This document shows positions 44,059-52,800 of a DNA stretch of 64,000 nt, piece by piece; within the stretch, counting starts at the first letter, position 1, and every line of letters starts with the position of its first letter. Source of the DNA: Fontibacillus puldeungensis (GTDB lineage: Bacteria; Bacillota; Bacilli; Paenibacillales; Paenibacillaceae); NCBI RefSeq assembly GCF_042678945.1, contig NZ_JBHTLM010000019.1, positions 1 to 64,000 of the forward strand, in the 5' to 3' direction. Under the pieces are notes generated by a model that did no database searches, was not told the origin of the DNA, and saw nothing but the letters and a program-made list of their open reading frames with translations. A program made the position numbers and the translations under genes.

Positions 44059-45777
44059 TTACATGGATCCACCTTGTGTAGGGGATTCAGCATGCAGGAA
44101 TGGCGCTGGCGCCGATGGGGGCGCAAACAGGTCCCCTCCGGTGGAAAGCTCGAGGTTTTTCTCCGCTTCAGGTCCGAATACGTGACAGAAAACTTCAGTA
44201 ACTGTCTCTACCGGAATAACACGAAGTCCTTCCAAACCTTCAAAAAGAGACTGCCAATTATCCTTCGGTATTAGCACTGTCGTTGCTCCGGCCTGAAAAG
44301 CTGCCTCCACTTTGGTTACAACGCCGCCCACCGGCTTCACCTTTCCATGGATCCCTATTTCACCTGTCATAGCGATTTGGTGATTTACGGGCACTTTTTT
44401 AATTGCCGAGGCAATGGCTGTAACGATGGCTAGGCCTGCTGATGGCCCATCGATCGGCGTCCCGCCTGGAAAATTGACATGAAGATCATAATTGGATGGG
44501 TTAAGCCCCAACCGCTGCAGGACGGTCAGAACATTTTCCACCGAGCCCTTGGCCATGCTTTTCCGGCGCAGCGTACGGCTACCCCCGCCAATTTCCTCTT
44601 CGTCCACAACGCCGGTGATGTTGTAGGTGCCCTTGCCTTTTTCCACCGGAACCGCCGTTGCTTCAATCTCCAGCAAGGTTCCCATGTTGGCTCCATATAC
44701 GGCAAGCCCATTGACGACGCCAATCTCGGAGCTTTCGGGAATTTTGCGATCCGGGCGCGGGGTGAGTTGGCTGCTGGTCGCCACCCATTCCAGGTCCGAT
44801 GCCAGCAAATGATCCCGTTTTTCCGTAAGCGCAAGCCCTGCGGCTAGCTGAACCATATTGACGGCCTCACGACCGTTCGTCGCATATTTCTTAATGACTT
44901 CGACCGCTTCCGGGCAAGGCTGAAAACCAATCCGCTTGATCGCATCCTCCGCAATCCGGGCGATTTCCTCCGGCAGGAGCGGACGAAAATAAATCTCCAT
45001 ACAACGCGAGCGCAAAGCAGCGGGAATCTCCTGCGGTGAACGGGTAGTAGCACCTACGAGACGAAAATCGGCCGGCAGCCCGTTTTGGAAAATATCATGA
45101 ATATAGGCGGGCGTTCCGGTATCTTCAGAATTATAATAGGCGCTTTCGAGATAAACTTTGCGGTCCTCAAGCACTTTCAACAGCTTATTCATTTGTATCG
45201 AATGCAGTTCACCGATCTCATCAATGAAAAGAATACCGCCATGGGCTTTGGTTACGGCACCAGGCTTAGGCTGGGGAATACCTGCCACGCCCATGGCTCC
45301 CGCACCCTGATAAATCGGATCATGAACCGAACCGATCAACGGATCGGCAATCCCACGTTCATCGAAGCGGGCGATCGTCGCGTCAATCTCCATGAACTTG
45401 GCATCCTTTTTGAAGGGAGACACCGGATTTTTCTTGGCTTCTTCCATGACGACACGAGCGGCCGCCGTTTTACCTACCCCAGGCGGCCCATAAATGATGA
45501 CATGCTGCGGATTTGCACTGCAGAGCGCCGCCTTCAAAGCTCGCAAGCCGTCCTTCTGCCCAACGATATCGTCCATTGTTGCCGGACGCGTCCGCTCTGC
45601 GAGAGGCTTAGTTAACGATATCGCCCGCAGCTTGCGCAATTTCTCCATCTCCTTGCGCGATTCCCGATCCACTGCTACACGATTTCCCTTCTGGCTGCGT
45701 AATTGATTCCAGAAATAGAGACCGATCACAACAGCAAAAAACATTTGTACCGACATCAGGATGACATTCAGATCCAT
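44059..45777 (-). CDS. lonB: ATP-dependent protease LonB
   Basis: The second, membrane-associated Lon of spore formers, expressed in the forespore in B. subtilis. It starts with a membrane helix (about 5-24) and lacks the long LonA N-domain. It has Walker A GPPGVGKTAAARV, Walker B ILFIDEIGEL, and the protease motif TPIDGPSAGLAIV. 572 residues. A short Ser/Pro-rich tail ends the protein. It is upstream of lonA. Confidence 0.93.
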   Translation of the reverse strand: MDLNVILMSVQMFFAVVIGLYFWNQLRSQKGNRVAVDRESRKEMEKLRKLRAISLTKPLAERTRPATMDDIVGQKDGLRALKAALCSANPQHVIIYGPPGVGKTAAARVVMEEAKKNPVSPFKKDAKFMEIDATIARFDERGIADPLIGSVHDPIYQGAGAMGVAGIPQPKPGAVTKAHGGILFIDEIGELHSIQMNKLLKVLEDRKVYLESAYYNSEDTGTPAYIHDIFQNGLPADFRLVGATTRSPQEIPAALRSRCMEIYFRPLLPEEIARIAEDAIKRIGFQPCPEAVEVIKKYATNGREAVNMVQLAAGLALTEKRDHLLASDLEWVATSSQLTPRPDRKIPESSEIGVVNGLAVYGANMGTLLEIEATAVPVEKGKGTYNITGVVDEEEIGGGSRTLRRKSMAKGSVENVLTVLQRLGLNPSNYDLHVNFPGGTPIDGPSAGLAIVTAIASAIKKVPVNHQIAMTGEIGIHGKVKPVGGVVTKVEAAFQAGATTVLIPKDNWQSLFEGLEGLRVIPVETVTEVFCHVFGPEAEKNLELSTGGDLFAPPSAPAPFLHAESPTQGGSM

Positions 45778-45918
45778 ATCACGTAGACCTCCTACTCTTT
45801 GACTGATACTTGGTAGTATAGCCTTTTCACTCCATCGTAAAACGCATTTTTTGCTGAGAGTTAGAAATGCTTGGGTAGGAGGAGCGCATACTCGCTAGGT
45901 TACTGTAAGATGGCAGAA

Positions 45919-45962
45919 GCAAAAAGCCGCAAACTGCGTCACCTTTGCAGTCTGCGGCTACT
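45919..45962 (-). terminator. terminator after ispG
   Basis: Minus strand AGCCGCAGACTGC, 9-nt loop, GCAGTTTGCGGCT, then TTTTT: a 13-bp stem with one mismatch. It separates ispG from lonB. Confidence 0.88.
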
Positions 45963-45977
45963 TAAGTCTAATTGCTA

Positions 45978-47099
45978 TTATTGATTTACGTGAGCCCGGT
46001 GTTCCTGACGTCCAGGAATTTCACCGGTCGCTTCATACACTTCTACGATATGGTCAATTTCCTTTTTCAATTCCGAGAGCAAATCCGCCTCCGGTACCTT
46101 ACGGATCATTTCGCCATAGCGGAAAAGCAGCCCTTCCCCGCGGGCACCGGCAATACCGATGTCGGCTTCGCGGGCTTCCCCTGGACCGTTAACGGCACAT
46201 CCAAGCACCGATACTTTAATCGGAACCTTGAGGTTGGAGATGTAGGCTTCGACCTCATTGGCAATGGAGAACAGGTCGATGTCGAGTCGGCCACAAGTCG
46301 GGCAGGATACCAAAGTTGCAGCATTAGTGATTAAACCAAACGTCTTCAACAGCTCACGCGCTACCTTCACTTCCTCTACCGGGTCAGCACTAAGAGAAAT
46401 ACGTAGCGTTGAACCGATGCCTTTAGATAAAAGAGCACCAATACCGGCCGCGCTTTTGACAGTTCCAGAGAATAAGGTCCCCGCTTCGGTAATCCCTAGA
46501 TGCAATGGATAGGGAATAACCTCTGCTGCTTTCGTGTAAGCCGCAATGGCCATAGGAACATCCGAAGCCTTTAGTGACACAATGATATCGTGAAAATCCA
46601 GCTCTTCCAGAATTCCGATATGGAACAGGGCACTTTCTACCATCGCTTCTGGCGTAGGATAGCCATATTTCTCCAACAAATGATTTTCGAGCGAACCTGC
46701 GTTGACACCGATACGGATCGGGATTCCCCGCTCCTTGCAGGCTTTAACTACAGCTTCAACCTTTTCCCGGCGACCGATATTACCCGGGTTAATCCTAACC
46801 TTGTCGATCCCGTTTTCAATCGCAAGGAGCGCCAGCTTGTAGTTGAAGTGTATATCAGCCACCAGCGGAATATGAATTTGCTTCTTGATCTCCTTGATCG
46901 CCGCAGCCGCTTCTTCGTTGTTCACCGTTACACGCACCAATTGGCAACCCGCTTCTTCCAGACGGTGGATTTCCGCTACCGTTGCGGCTACATCAGCCGT
47001 CTTGGTCGTACACATGCTTTGGATGATCACTTCGTTGCTGCCGCCAATCGTTAAGTTACCTACTTTGACTGGCCGCGTATCTTGTCTCAAGAATGTCAT
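45978..47099 (-). CDS. ispG: 4-hydroxy-3-methylbut-2-enyl diphosphate synthase (flavodoxin)
   Basis: An iron-sulfur enzyme of the MEP isoprenoid pathway that converts the cyclic diphosphate MEcPP to HMBPP. The 4Fe-4S cysteines are in VSCPTCGRLDID and LGCAVNGPGEA; the glutamate that completes the cluster follows in that segment. N-terminal TIM barrel with INPGNIG. 373 residues, the short bacterial form. The ATG follows GGGAGAG. Its location between clpX and lonB differs from B. subtilis, where ispG lies elsewhere. Confidence 0.95.
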   Translation of the reverse strand: MTFLRQDTRPVKVGNLTIGGSNEVIIQSMCTTKTADVAATVAEIHRLEEAGCQLVRVTVNNEEAAAAIKEIKKQIHIPLVADIHFNYKLALLAIENGIDKVRINPGNIGRREKVEAVVKACKERGIPIRIGVNAGSLENHLLEKYGYPTPEAMVESALFHIGILEELDFHDIIVSLKASDVPMAIAAYTKAAEVIPYPLHLGITEAGTLFSGTVKSAAGIGALLSKGIGSTLRISLSADPVEEVKVARELLKTFGLITNAATLVSCPTCGRLDIDLFSIANEVEAYISNLKVPIKVSVLGCAVNGPGEAREADIGIAGARGEGLLFRYGEMIRKVPEADLLSELKKEIDHIVEVYEATGEIPGRQEHRAHVNQ

Positions 47100-47125
47100 T
47101 TCTGGTCTCTCCCAAACGATCAAAG

Positions 47126-47176
47126 CTCCACCCCTGCGAAAGCGCCAAGATGGCGCTCATATCCGCAAAGGTGGAG
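47126..47176 (-). other. intercistronic hairpin between clpX and ispG
   Basis: On the minus strand CTCCACC...TGCG...AGCGCCA-TCT-TGGCGCT...CGCA...GGTGGAG forms a long, interrupted stem that ends about 27 nt before the ispG start codon. It has no T tract, so it is not a simple terminator. It may be an mRNA processing or stability element. Confidence 0.5.
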
Positions 47177-47218
47177 ACTCGACCTCTATTTTGTCGCGAT
47201 TCGGCTGTACCTACAACC

Positions 47219-48475
47219 TTACGCGCTCTCTTCCTGCTTTTTGTTGTTTTTGGTAGCTAGCTCCGGACCGGTCTTCTCAAGAACGACCTTCTCGGTGATG
47301 ACGCAATCTGTAATATCATCTCGAGACGGAACTTCGTACATTACGTCCAGCATAATGCCTTCAATAATAGCCCGAAGTCCACGCGCACCGGTATTGCGCT
47401 TAATGGCTTCGCGAGCAATAGCTTCCAACGCCTTAGGTTCGAACTGAAGATTTACGTTATCCAGCTCGAGCAATTTTTGATATTGCTTCACCAGGGCATT
47501 TTTCGGCTCAGCCAAGATACGTACTAACGTCTTCTCGTCGAGCGGCTCCAAAGTGGAGATGATCGGCAGACGTCCGACGAATTCTGGAATCAAGCCGAAT
47601 TTCAACAAATCCTCCGGCAGTACCATCGATAAGTATTCGCCAGGCTTCAATTCTTTCTGACCTTCGCTCGCCGCATTAAAGCCGATAACCTTCTTGCCGA
47701 TCCGGCGTTTAATCATTTGCTCTAGGCCATCAAACGCACCGCCGCAAATGAACAAGATGTTCGTCGTATCGATTTGAATAAACTCTTGATGTGGATGCTT
47801 GCGCCCGCCTTGCGGTGGGACAGAGGCAACCGTACCCTCCAAAATTTTCAAAAGCGCCTGTTGCACGCCTTCCCCGGATACATCACGAGTAATGGATGGG
47901 TTTTCCGATTTCCGCGCCACTTTATCGATTTCGTCGATGTAAATAATGCCGCGTTCCGCTTTTTCCACATCATAATCTGCAGCTTGAATCAGCTTGAGCA
48001 AAATATTCTCAACGTCCTCACCGACATATCCTGCTTCCGTCAGGGAGGTGGCATCGGCAATTGCAAACGGTACATTCAAAATTTTCGCCATCGTTTGAGC
48101 AAGTAATGTTTTACCGGAACCTGTTGGACCGAGCAACAAAATATTACTCTTCTGAAGCTCCACGTCTTCGATCTTGCTCTGCGTATTCACCCGTTTATAG
48201 TGGTTGTACACAGCAACCGACAACGATTTCTTCGCTTGCTCCTGGCCAATGACATATTGATCCAGAATATCACGGATTTCTTTCGGTTTCGGAATTTCCT
48301 TCAGGTCAAGCTCTTCCTCGTGTCCGAGCTCCTCCTCCACGATTTCCGTGCACAGTTCAATACATTCGTCACATATATAAACGCCTGGTCCGGCCACAAG
48401 CTTGCGTACTTGCTCTTGCGATTTGCCACAGAAAGAACACTTCAATTGTCCTTTTTCGTCGTTGAATTTAAACAT
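47219..48475 (-). CDS. clpX: ATP-dependent unfoldase ClpX
   Basis: The AAA+ partner of ClpP. The N-terminal zinc-binding domain has CSFCGKSQ and CDECIELC. Walker A GPTGSGKTLLAQ and Walker B IIYIDEIDKV follow; the ClpP-binding loop IGF is in KKVIGFNA. 418 residues. It lies downstream of clpP by 12 nt, so both components are co-expressed; B. subtilis has clpP elsewhere. Confidence 0.98.
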   Translation of the reverse strand: MFKFNDEKGQLKCSFCGKSQEQVRKLVAGPGVYICDECIELCTEIVEEELGHEEELDLKEIPKPKEIRDILDQYVIGQEQAKKSLSVAVYNHYKRVNTQSKIEDVELQKSNILLLGPTGSGKTLLAQTMAKILNVPFAIADATSLTEAGYVGEDVENILLKLIQAADYDVEKAERGIIYIDEIDKVARKSENPSITRDVSGEGVQQALLKILEGTVASVPPQGGRKHPHQEFIQIDTTNILFICGGAFDGLEQMIKRRIGKKVIGFNAASEGQKELKPGEYLSMVLPEDLLKFGLIPEFVGRLPIISTLEPLDEKTLVRILAEPKNALVKQYQKLLELDNVNLQFEPKALEAIAREAIKRNTGARGLRAIIEGIMLDVMYEVPSRDDITDCVITEKVVLEKTGPELATKNNKKQEESA

Positions 48476-48487
48476 GTAAACACCCCT

Positions 48488-49078
48488 TTATGATTTGATG
48501 GGCTTAGAGATAACCTGGTCGATGATCCCATAGTCCTTAGCCTCTTCCGCGCTCATGAAGAAGTCGCGGTCCGTATCGCGCTCGATCTTTTCAAGGGGTT
48601 GACCCGTCCGATCCACGTAAATTTGGTTCAGTTTTTGTCGCGTCTTAATGATCCAGTCGGCATGAATTTTAATATCCGTTGCCTGACCACGAACACCTCC
48701 GAGCGGCTGATGAATCATCACTTCGCTGTTAGGGAGGGCAAATCGTTTACCAGGAGCTCCTGCCGTAAGCAAAAGAGAGCCCATGCTTGCAGCCATTCCC
48801 ACACAGATTGTGGATACATCGGGTTTGATGAATTGCATCGTATCATATATACCCATCCCCGCGGTGACAGAACCACCCGGAGAATTGATGTACAGGTGAA
48901 TATCTTTCTCAGGATCTTCCGCCGCCAAAAACAAAAGCTGGGCAATCACGAGATTGGCAACTTCATCATCGATGGCATTGCTAAGAAAAATAATGCGATC
49001 TTTCAGGAGTCTCGAATAGATATCGTAAGACCGCTCTCCTCGATTCGTTTGTTCTACGACCATAGGTACCAGACTCAT
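48488..49078 (-). CDS. clpP: ATP-dependent Clp protease proteolytic subunit
   Basis: A serine protease that forms the double-heptamer chamber for ClpX/ClpC. Catalytic Ser98 in GMAASMGS and His123 in MIHQPLGG, with the Asp further on. 196 residues from the ATG of MSLVPMVVEQ, the standard mature form. Longer in-frame starts lack a spaced ribosome-binding site. Encoded just after tig and before clpX, the common tig-clpP-clpX order of many bacteria. Confidence 0.98.
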   Translation of the reverse strand: MSLVPMVVEQTNRGERSYDIYSRLLKDRIIFLSNAIDDEVANLVIAQLLFLAAEDPEKDIHLYINSPGGSVTAGMGIYDTMQFIKPDVSTICVGMAASMGSLLLTAGAPGKRFALPNSEVMIHQPLGGVRGQATDIKIHADWIIKTRQKLNQIYVDRTGQPLEKIERDTDRDFFMSAEEAKDYGIIDQVISKPIKS

Positions 49079-49190
49079 GCCCGACCAACCTCTTTTCCTT
49101 TTCAATTTCCTTGCGCTTACAGAAACATTCTATCATGTTCAATGGCTCATGTCATTTTTCACACGATGCAGTTAATGTTCGCGTTCTCAC

Positions 49191-49220
49191 ATTATATAAC
49201 TGTCAGCTAGTCTGATGCAA
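49191..49220 (-). promoter_or_regulatory. clpP promoter
   Basis: Minus strand TTGCAT (49220-49215), 18-nt spacer, TATAAT (49196-49191). No CtsR-type direct heptads (GGTCAAA) are visible near it, unlike B. subtilis clpP. Confidence 0.6.
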
Positions 49221-49245
49221 AATGGAAAATAATGTAACTTGTTTT

Positions 49246-49284
49246 GCGAAAAATTAAGGCACGCATTCAACATACGTGCCCTAA
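49246..49284 (-). terminator. terminator after tig
   Basis: Minus strand AGGGCACG...CGTGCCTT followed by AATTTTT. It precedes the clpP promoter, so clpP-clpX form a separate transcript. Confidence 0.75.
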
Positions 49285-49346
49285 CGTTAATTCATGATGT
49301 TTTTCAAAATGCTTTGACTGGTTCTAGTGAATCAGAAGTCGAAAAA

Positions 49347-50774
49347 TTACTCCGCGTCTTTCGATTCTTCTTCGTCAGTCTTATCTGCGTCTGCTTTAGC
49401 CTCAGCCTTTGTCGACTTTTTCGTCGTTTTCTTTGCGGCTGGTTTACTTTCTTCTTTGGCCTTAGCTGCTTCCAATTGTTCAGCAGGAACTTCCTTACTG
49501 TTTTCCAGCAAGAATTCAATCGTCTTACGGAGAAGGATTTCCTCATTCAGGCTGCCCAAAGATCCGTTTGCTGCAAGAATGTTGCGGATATCCTCAGGCG
49601 TACGTTTGTATGCCTCAGCCATATCAGCCAGTTCTTTATTAACTTCTTCTTCGGTAGCTTCAATTTTCTCTGCTTTAGCGATTTGTTCAAGAACAAGGTT
49701 GTTGCGAACGCGTTTCTCAGCGTCCCCTTGCATTTGAGCTTTGAGGTCATCAATCGTTTGGCCGGAGAAATTAAGGAACATATCAAGGTTCATGCCTTGT
49801 GCATGCAAGCGATTGTCGAAATCGCGAACCATGTTTTGAACTTCGCCTTGGATCATAGCCTCTGGAATTTCAACTTCCGCATTTTCACCGATTTTGTCGA
49901 CAAGAGCTGATTCACGAGTTGCTTTGCCTTCTTGTTCTTTGCGAGCTTCAATTTGTTTCTTCAAATCTTCTTTGAACTCAGCAAGCGTATCGAATTCGCT
50001 AACATCTTTAGCAAACTCGTCGTCAAGCTCAGGAAGCTCTTTACGTTTGATTTCATGAACTTTGACTTTGAAGACAGCTTCTTTACCGGCCAATTCTTCA
50101 GCATGGTAAGTTTCTGGGAAGGTTACGGTAACGTCTTTAAAGTCACCTGTTGCCAAGCCCACAACTTGGTCTTCGAAGCCAGGAATAAAGGTGTTGCTTC
50201 CAAGTTCCAAAGAGTAACGTTCAGCTTTGCCGCCTTCAAACGGTACGCCGTCAACTGATCCGTCAAAGTCGATTACTACAGTATCGCCGTTCTTAGCTGC
50301 TTCGTCGTCGATGACAACAAGCTCAGCATGACGTTGTTGCAGACGTTCCAATTCGGCATTCATTTCTTCTTCAGTTACTTCTACGCTTACAGCAGGTACT
50401 TCTACGCCTTTGTACTCGCCAAGCTTAACTTCAGGTTTAACCGTAATTTTAGCTTTGAATTTGAAAGGTTGTCCTTTACCAAATTGTTCAATATCAACTT
50501 CAGGACGATCTACCGGGAAAATGTCCGTTTCGTCAACGGCTTCACCGTAAACCTCTGGCAGCAAAATATCGATGGCATCTTGATACAGGCTTTCTACGCC
50601 ATAACGAGCCTCGAAAATTGACCGAGGCACTTTACCTTTACGGAATCCAGGTACATTTGCTTTCTTTACTACTTTTTGAAACGCTTTATCAAGTGCAGCA
50701 GATACACGTTCTGCTTCCACTTCTACCTCGAGAACGCCGAGGTTCTTCTCTATTTTTTCCCAAGTTGCTTTCAT
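49347..50774 (-). CDS. tig: trigger factor
   Basis: A ribosome-bound chaperone and peptidyl-prolyl isomerase. The ribosome-binding signature GFRKGKVPRSIFE is in the N-terminal domain (about 1-115). A FKBP-type domain follows (about 150-245, DGDTVVIDFDGSVDGVPFEGG-like), then the helical C-domain. The last 45 residues are an added low-complexity tail of Lys, Glu, Ala and Asp, making 475 residues instead of about 425. Its promoter and unusual leader are listed separately. Confidence 0.97.
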   Translation of the reverse strand: MKATWEKIEKNLGVLEVEVEAERVSAALDKAFQKVVKKANVPGFRKGKVPRSIFEARYGVESLYQDAIDILLPEVYGEAVDETDIFPVDRPEVDIEQFGKGQPFKFKAKITVKPEVKLGEYKGVEVPAVSVEVTEEEMNAELERLQQRHAELVVIDDEAAKNGDTVVIDFDGSVDGVPFEGGKAERYSLELGSNTFIPGFEDQVVGLATGDFKDVTVTFPETYHAEELAGKEAVFKVKVHEIKRKELPELDDEFAKDVSEFDTLAEFKEDLKKQIEARKEQEGKATRESALVDKIGENAEVEIPEAMIQGEVQNMVRDFDNRLHAQGMNLDMFLNFSGQTIDDLKAQMQGDAEKRVRNNLVLEQIAKAEKIEATEEEVNKELADMAEAYKRTPEDIRNILAANGSLGSLNEEILLRKTIEFLLENSKEVPAEQLEAAKAKEESKPAAKKTTKKSTKAEAKADADKTDEEESKDAE

Positions 50775-50925
50775 TTATGCCTTCCCCTCCAAAATTCGCA
50801 TATACTTAAAATACTGAAACCGAATCGCGATAAAGCAGCTATCATGGTTCCAGTATAGCTGTCTCTATAAACACGATCAGAATAACCATTATATTATAAA
50901 CAACAATACATCTTTTTACAAGAGT
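50775..50925 (-). promoter_or_regulatory. tig promoter and leader with interleaved inverted repeats
   Basis: Promoter TTGTAA (50921-50916), 17-nt spacer, TATAAT (50898-50893). The leader of about 110 nt contains CAGCTAT (50861-50855) complementary to ATAGCTG (50842-50836), and ACTGGAACC (50854-50846) complementary to GGTTTCAGT (50821-50813, one G-U pair). The second repeat starts inside the loop of the first, so the two stems interlock or exclude each other. GGAGGGG precedes the start. Confidence 0.5.
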
Positions 50926-51013
50926 CCATCCATATGGTGATTTTATGACAAAGACAAACTGATCCAAACACGCAAAAAAATACCACTTGAGCACTATTCA
51001 ACCTTTAACAAAT

Positions 51014-51934
51014 TCACCCGCGAATTCCGGCAGTTACAAACTGTCGCATAGAACGACAGGCCTGCTCATAGCGCAGCCGCAAGTCATCGGTAATGCCGTA
51101 CATGAAACGAATTTCCTCCTCAGGCTTTCCTCCTCCGGTTAAGCTCTCGGCTACGGTTTGATGAAGAGACGCAGCCCAAATATCGATAACCGAATCATCA
51201 TCAGTTAGCATGGAGCGATAGTCCATTGTGCCATAAATAGCCATAACGAACTGCGACCACATCTCCTGAGCAAAGTAAAATAGCGTTGGGTCGTGTATCT
51301 CCGTCTGGTTCCCCACGCGCTCTAAAACAGCTTGTACCGCATAAGGAAAGTCCTCTGGTTTTAAAGGGACAGCTTCAATTTCGATCTCCACTTTTTCCCC
51401 GCCGCGAATAAAGGAGAGTAGTCCCGATGAACCGCGACGCCGCAGCGTTTGAAGCACCCGATATTGCAGCAGTGGATGAAGGAGTTTCTTATGGATCCAC
51501 TCAATCAGAGCATCGTCAACCTCCGGCCGGTCCAGGTAGGCTAGTTGATCCAAGGCAAGTAAGGTCTGCTCCGACAGCGGCTTTTCCATGACTGCCTTAA
51601 GCAGCTTCTCAGCGTAATTCTGATCTTCAGCTAGCTTAGCTTCAAGATGCTGTCTTGCCATTTTCTCTTCCGTTTCGGGATCGAAATCTTCCCCTTCGCC
51701 GGCATACTCGTTCTGCAGCATGGGAAAAGAGTCGGTAAGCCAGTCCAGCAGCGACTGCCACTCCTCGTAGTGACGGGGATCCTCACCCTGACACTGCAGT
51801 AAAAACTTCAATAGCTCCACGGCTTCAGCATATCTTTCGGTCTCAAGCATACGAGTAAGCTCTATTTGGTAATAATCTAGTGTTTTTGGAAAAAGTACGA
51901 TGTTGTCTTTATCATCAGGTCGAAAGCGGTTGAT
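51014..51934 (-). CDS. YsoA-like helical repeat protein, probable AUC start
   Basis: Helical protein resembling tetratricopeptide proteins (AVELLKFLLQCQGEDPRHYEEW..., LLQTLRRRGSSGLL). Upstream of tig it occupies the site of B. subtilis ysoA, a TPR protein. The first ATG (51850) has no ribosome-binding site and would cut off a natural-looking N-terminus (NRFRPDDKDNIVLFPKTLD). The frame is open upstream to a GAGGAGG whose 7-nt spacing points to an ATC codon at 51934. No ATG, GTG or TTG is present there. Either AUC is used as start or the sequence has an error. The length would be 306 residues. Function unknown. Confidence 0.72.
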   Translation of the reverse strand: MNRFRPDDKDNIVLFPKTLDYYQIELTRMLETERYAEAVELLKFLLQCQGEDPRHYEEWQSLLDWLTDSFPMLQNEYAGEGEDFDPETEEKMARQHLEAKLAEDQNYAEKLLKAVMEKPLSEQTLLALDQLAYLDRPEVDDALIEWIHKKLLHPLLQYRVLQTLRRRGSSGLLSFIRGGEKVEIEIEAVPLKPEDFPYAVQAVLERVGNQTEIHDPTLFYFAQEMWSQFVMAIYGTMDYRSMLTDDDSVIDIWAASLHQTVAESLTGGGKPEEEIRFMYGITDDLRLRYEQACRSMRQFVTAGIRG

Positions 51935-52136
51935 AAGGGCACCTCCTCTCTTCCGTACTTCAATTCAACTGAGATTATAGCATAGACCTTCTCGAAGGCA
52001 AAAACTTAGGTAAAAAGCACTTGTCCTCAAAAAGTCTTAACAGCGTCCCCTTTATATCTCACTTTCAAATTAATCTTGCCTATTCGATATGTATGTGGTA
52101 ATATATTTTTTGCTTGTGTTTTTCATATTTTGATAT

Positions 52137-52210
<74 letters not shown>

Positions 52211-52213
52211 TAC

Positions 52214-52245
52214 TTAAGGCCCTCCTTTGGGAGAGCCTTTTTTTG
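52214..52245 (+). terminator. terminator after tRNA-Arg
   Basis: AAGGCCCTCC-TTT-GGGAGAGCCTT followed by TTTTTTT, directly after the tRNA. Confidence 0.9.
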
Positions 52246-52417
52246 TGCGTTCCAGGGGGTGAGAACCCCAAATGGGGGTTCGTCGGAGCGAGCCGGGCCG
52301 GTTGTTTCCGGCAGGCTAGCGCAGTCTCGAGCTGCTGCGAGAGTACTCAACTTAAGCTTCTCCATAAATAAGGGTAAATCATGGCCTTATTTAGGTCAGA
52401 AAGGCTAAAATTCAAGA

Positions 52418-52547
52418 AATAGGGGAATAAAAAGACCTTATTTTTCTCCGAAGCCTGGAAAATACGCTATTTTCCAGCACTCAGCCAACAATAAGACCAA
52501 AAAGTTCCCCTATTTAGGCGAAGTCCTCGCTATTAGCCTAAATAGGG
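52418..52547. repeat. nested inverted repeats (large hairpin)
   Basis: Outer arms AAATAGGGGAA (52418-52428) and TTCCCCTATTT (52505-52515) match perfectly. Inside them CTTATT (52437-52442) pairs with AATAAG (52490-52495), and innermost CTGGAAAATA (52455-52464) pairs with TATTTTCCAG (52468-52477). A further 12-bp perfect inverted repeat, CCCTATTTAGGC (52508-52519) with GCCTAAATAGGG (52536-52547), overlaps the right arm. No coding frame. Confidence 0.75.
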
Positions 52548-52800
52548 CCATTTTTTACCCCTATTTTCCAGAGGTCCACGCTAATTTATGACTGAAGCCC
52601 ATTTTTGTCTCGTGAGTATCCGAATATCCCGAGAACACGATCACTTTCCACAGCTACATTGAACCGCTATCCAACTAACGAGCGCTGAAAAAATCGGGCT
52701 ATTCTTTATCTCCACTACATTGCTGGCAAACAGGGAGGAAAGCCAAAAAACACAAAACCCCCGCTCTCACTAGCAAGCGAAGGTCCTTCATTTCTATACA

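Noticed and set aside
49106..49245. CtsR operator search before clpP
   Set aside because: No pair of GGTCAAA-type heptads; only a plain promoter is visible.
52246..52350. GC-rich segment after the tRNA terminator as a possible second tRNA or RNA gene
   Set aside because: It has hairpins (AACCCC-AAAT-GGGGTT) but no cloverleaf and no known RNA motif.
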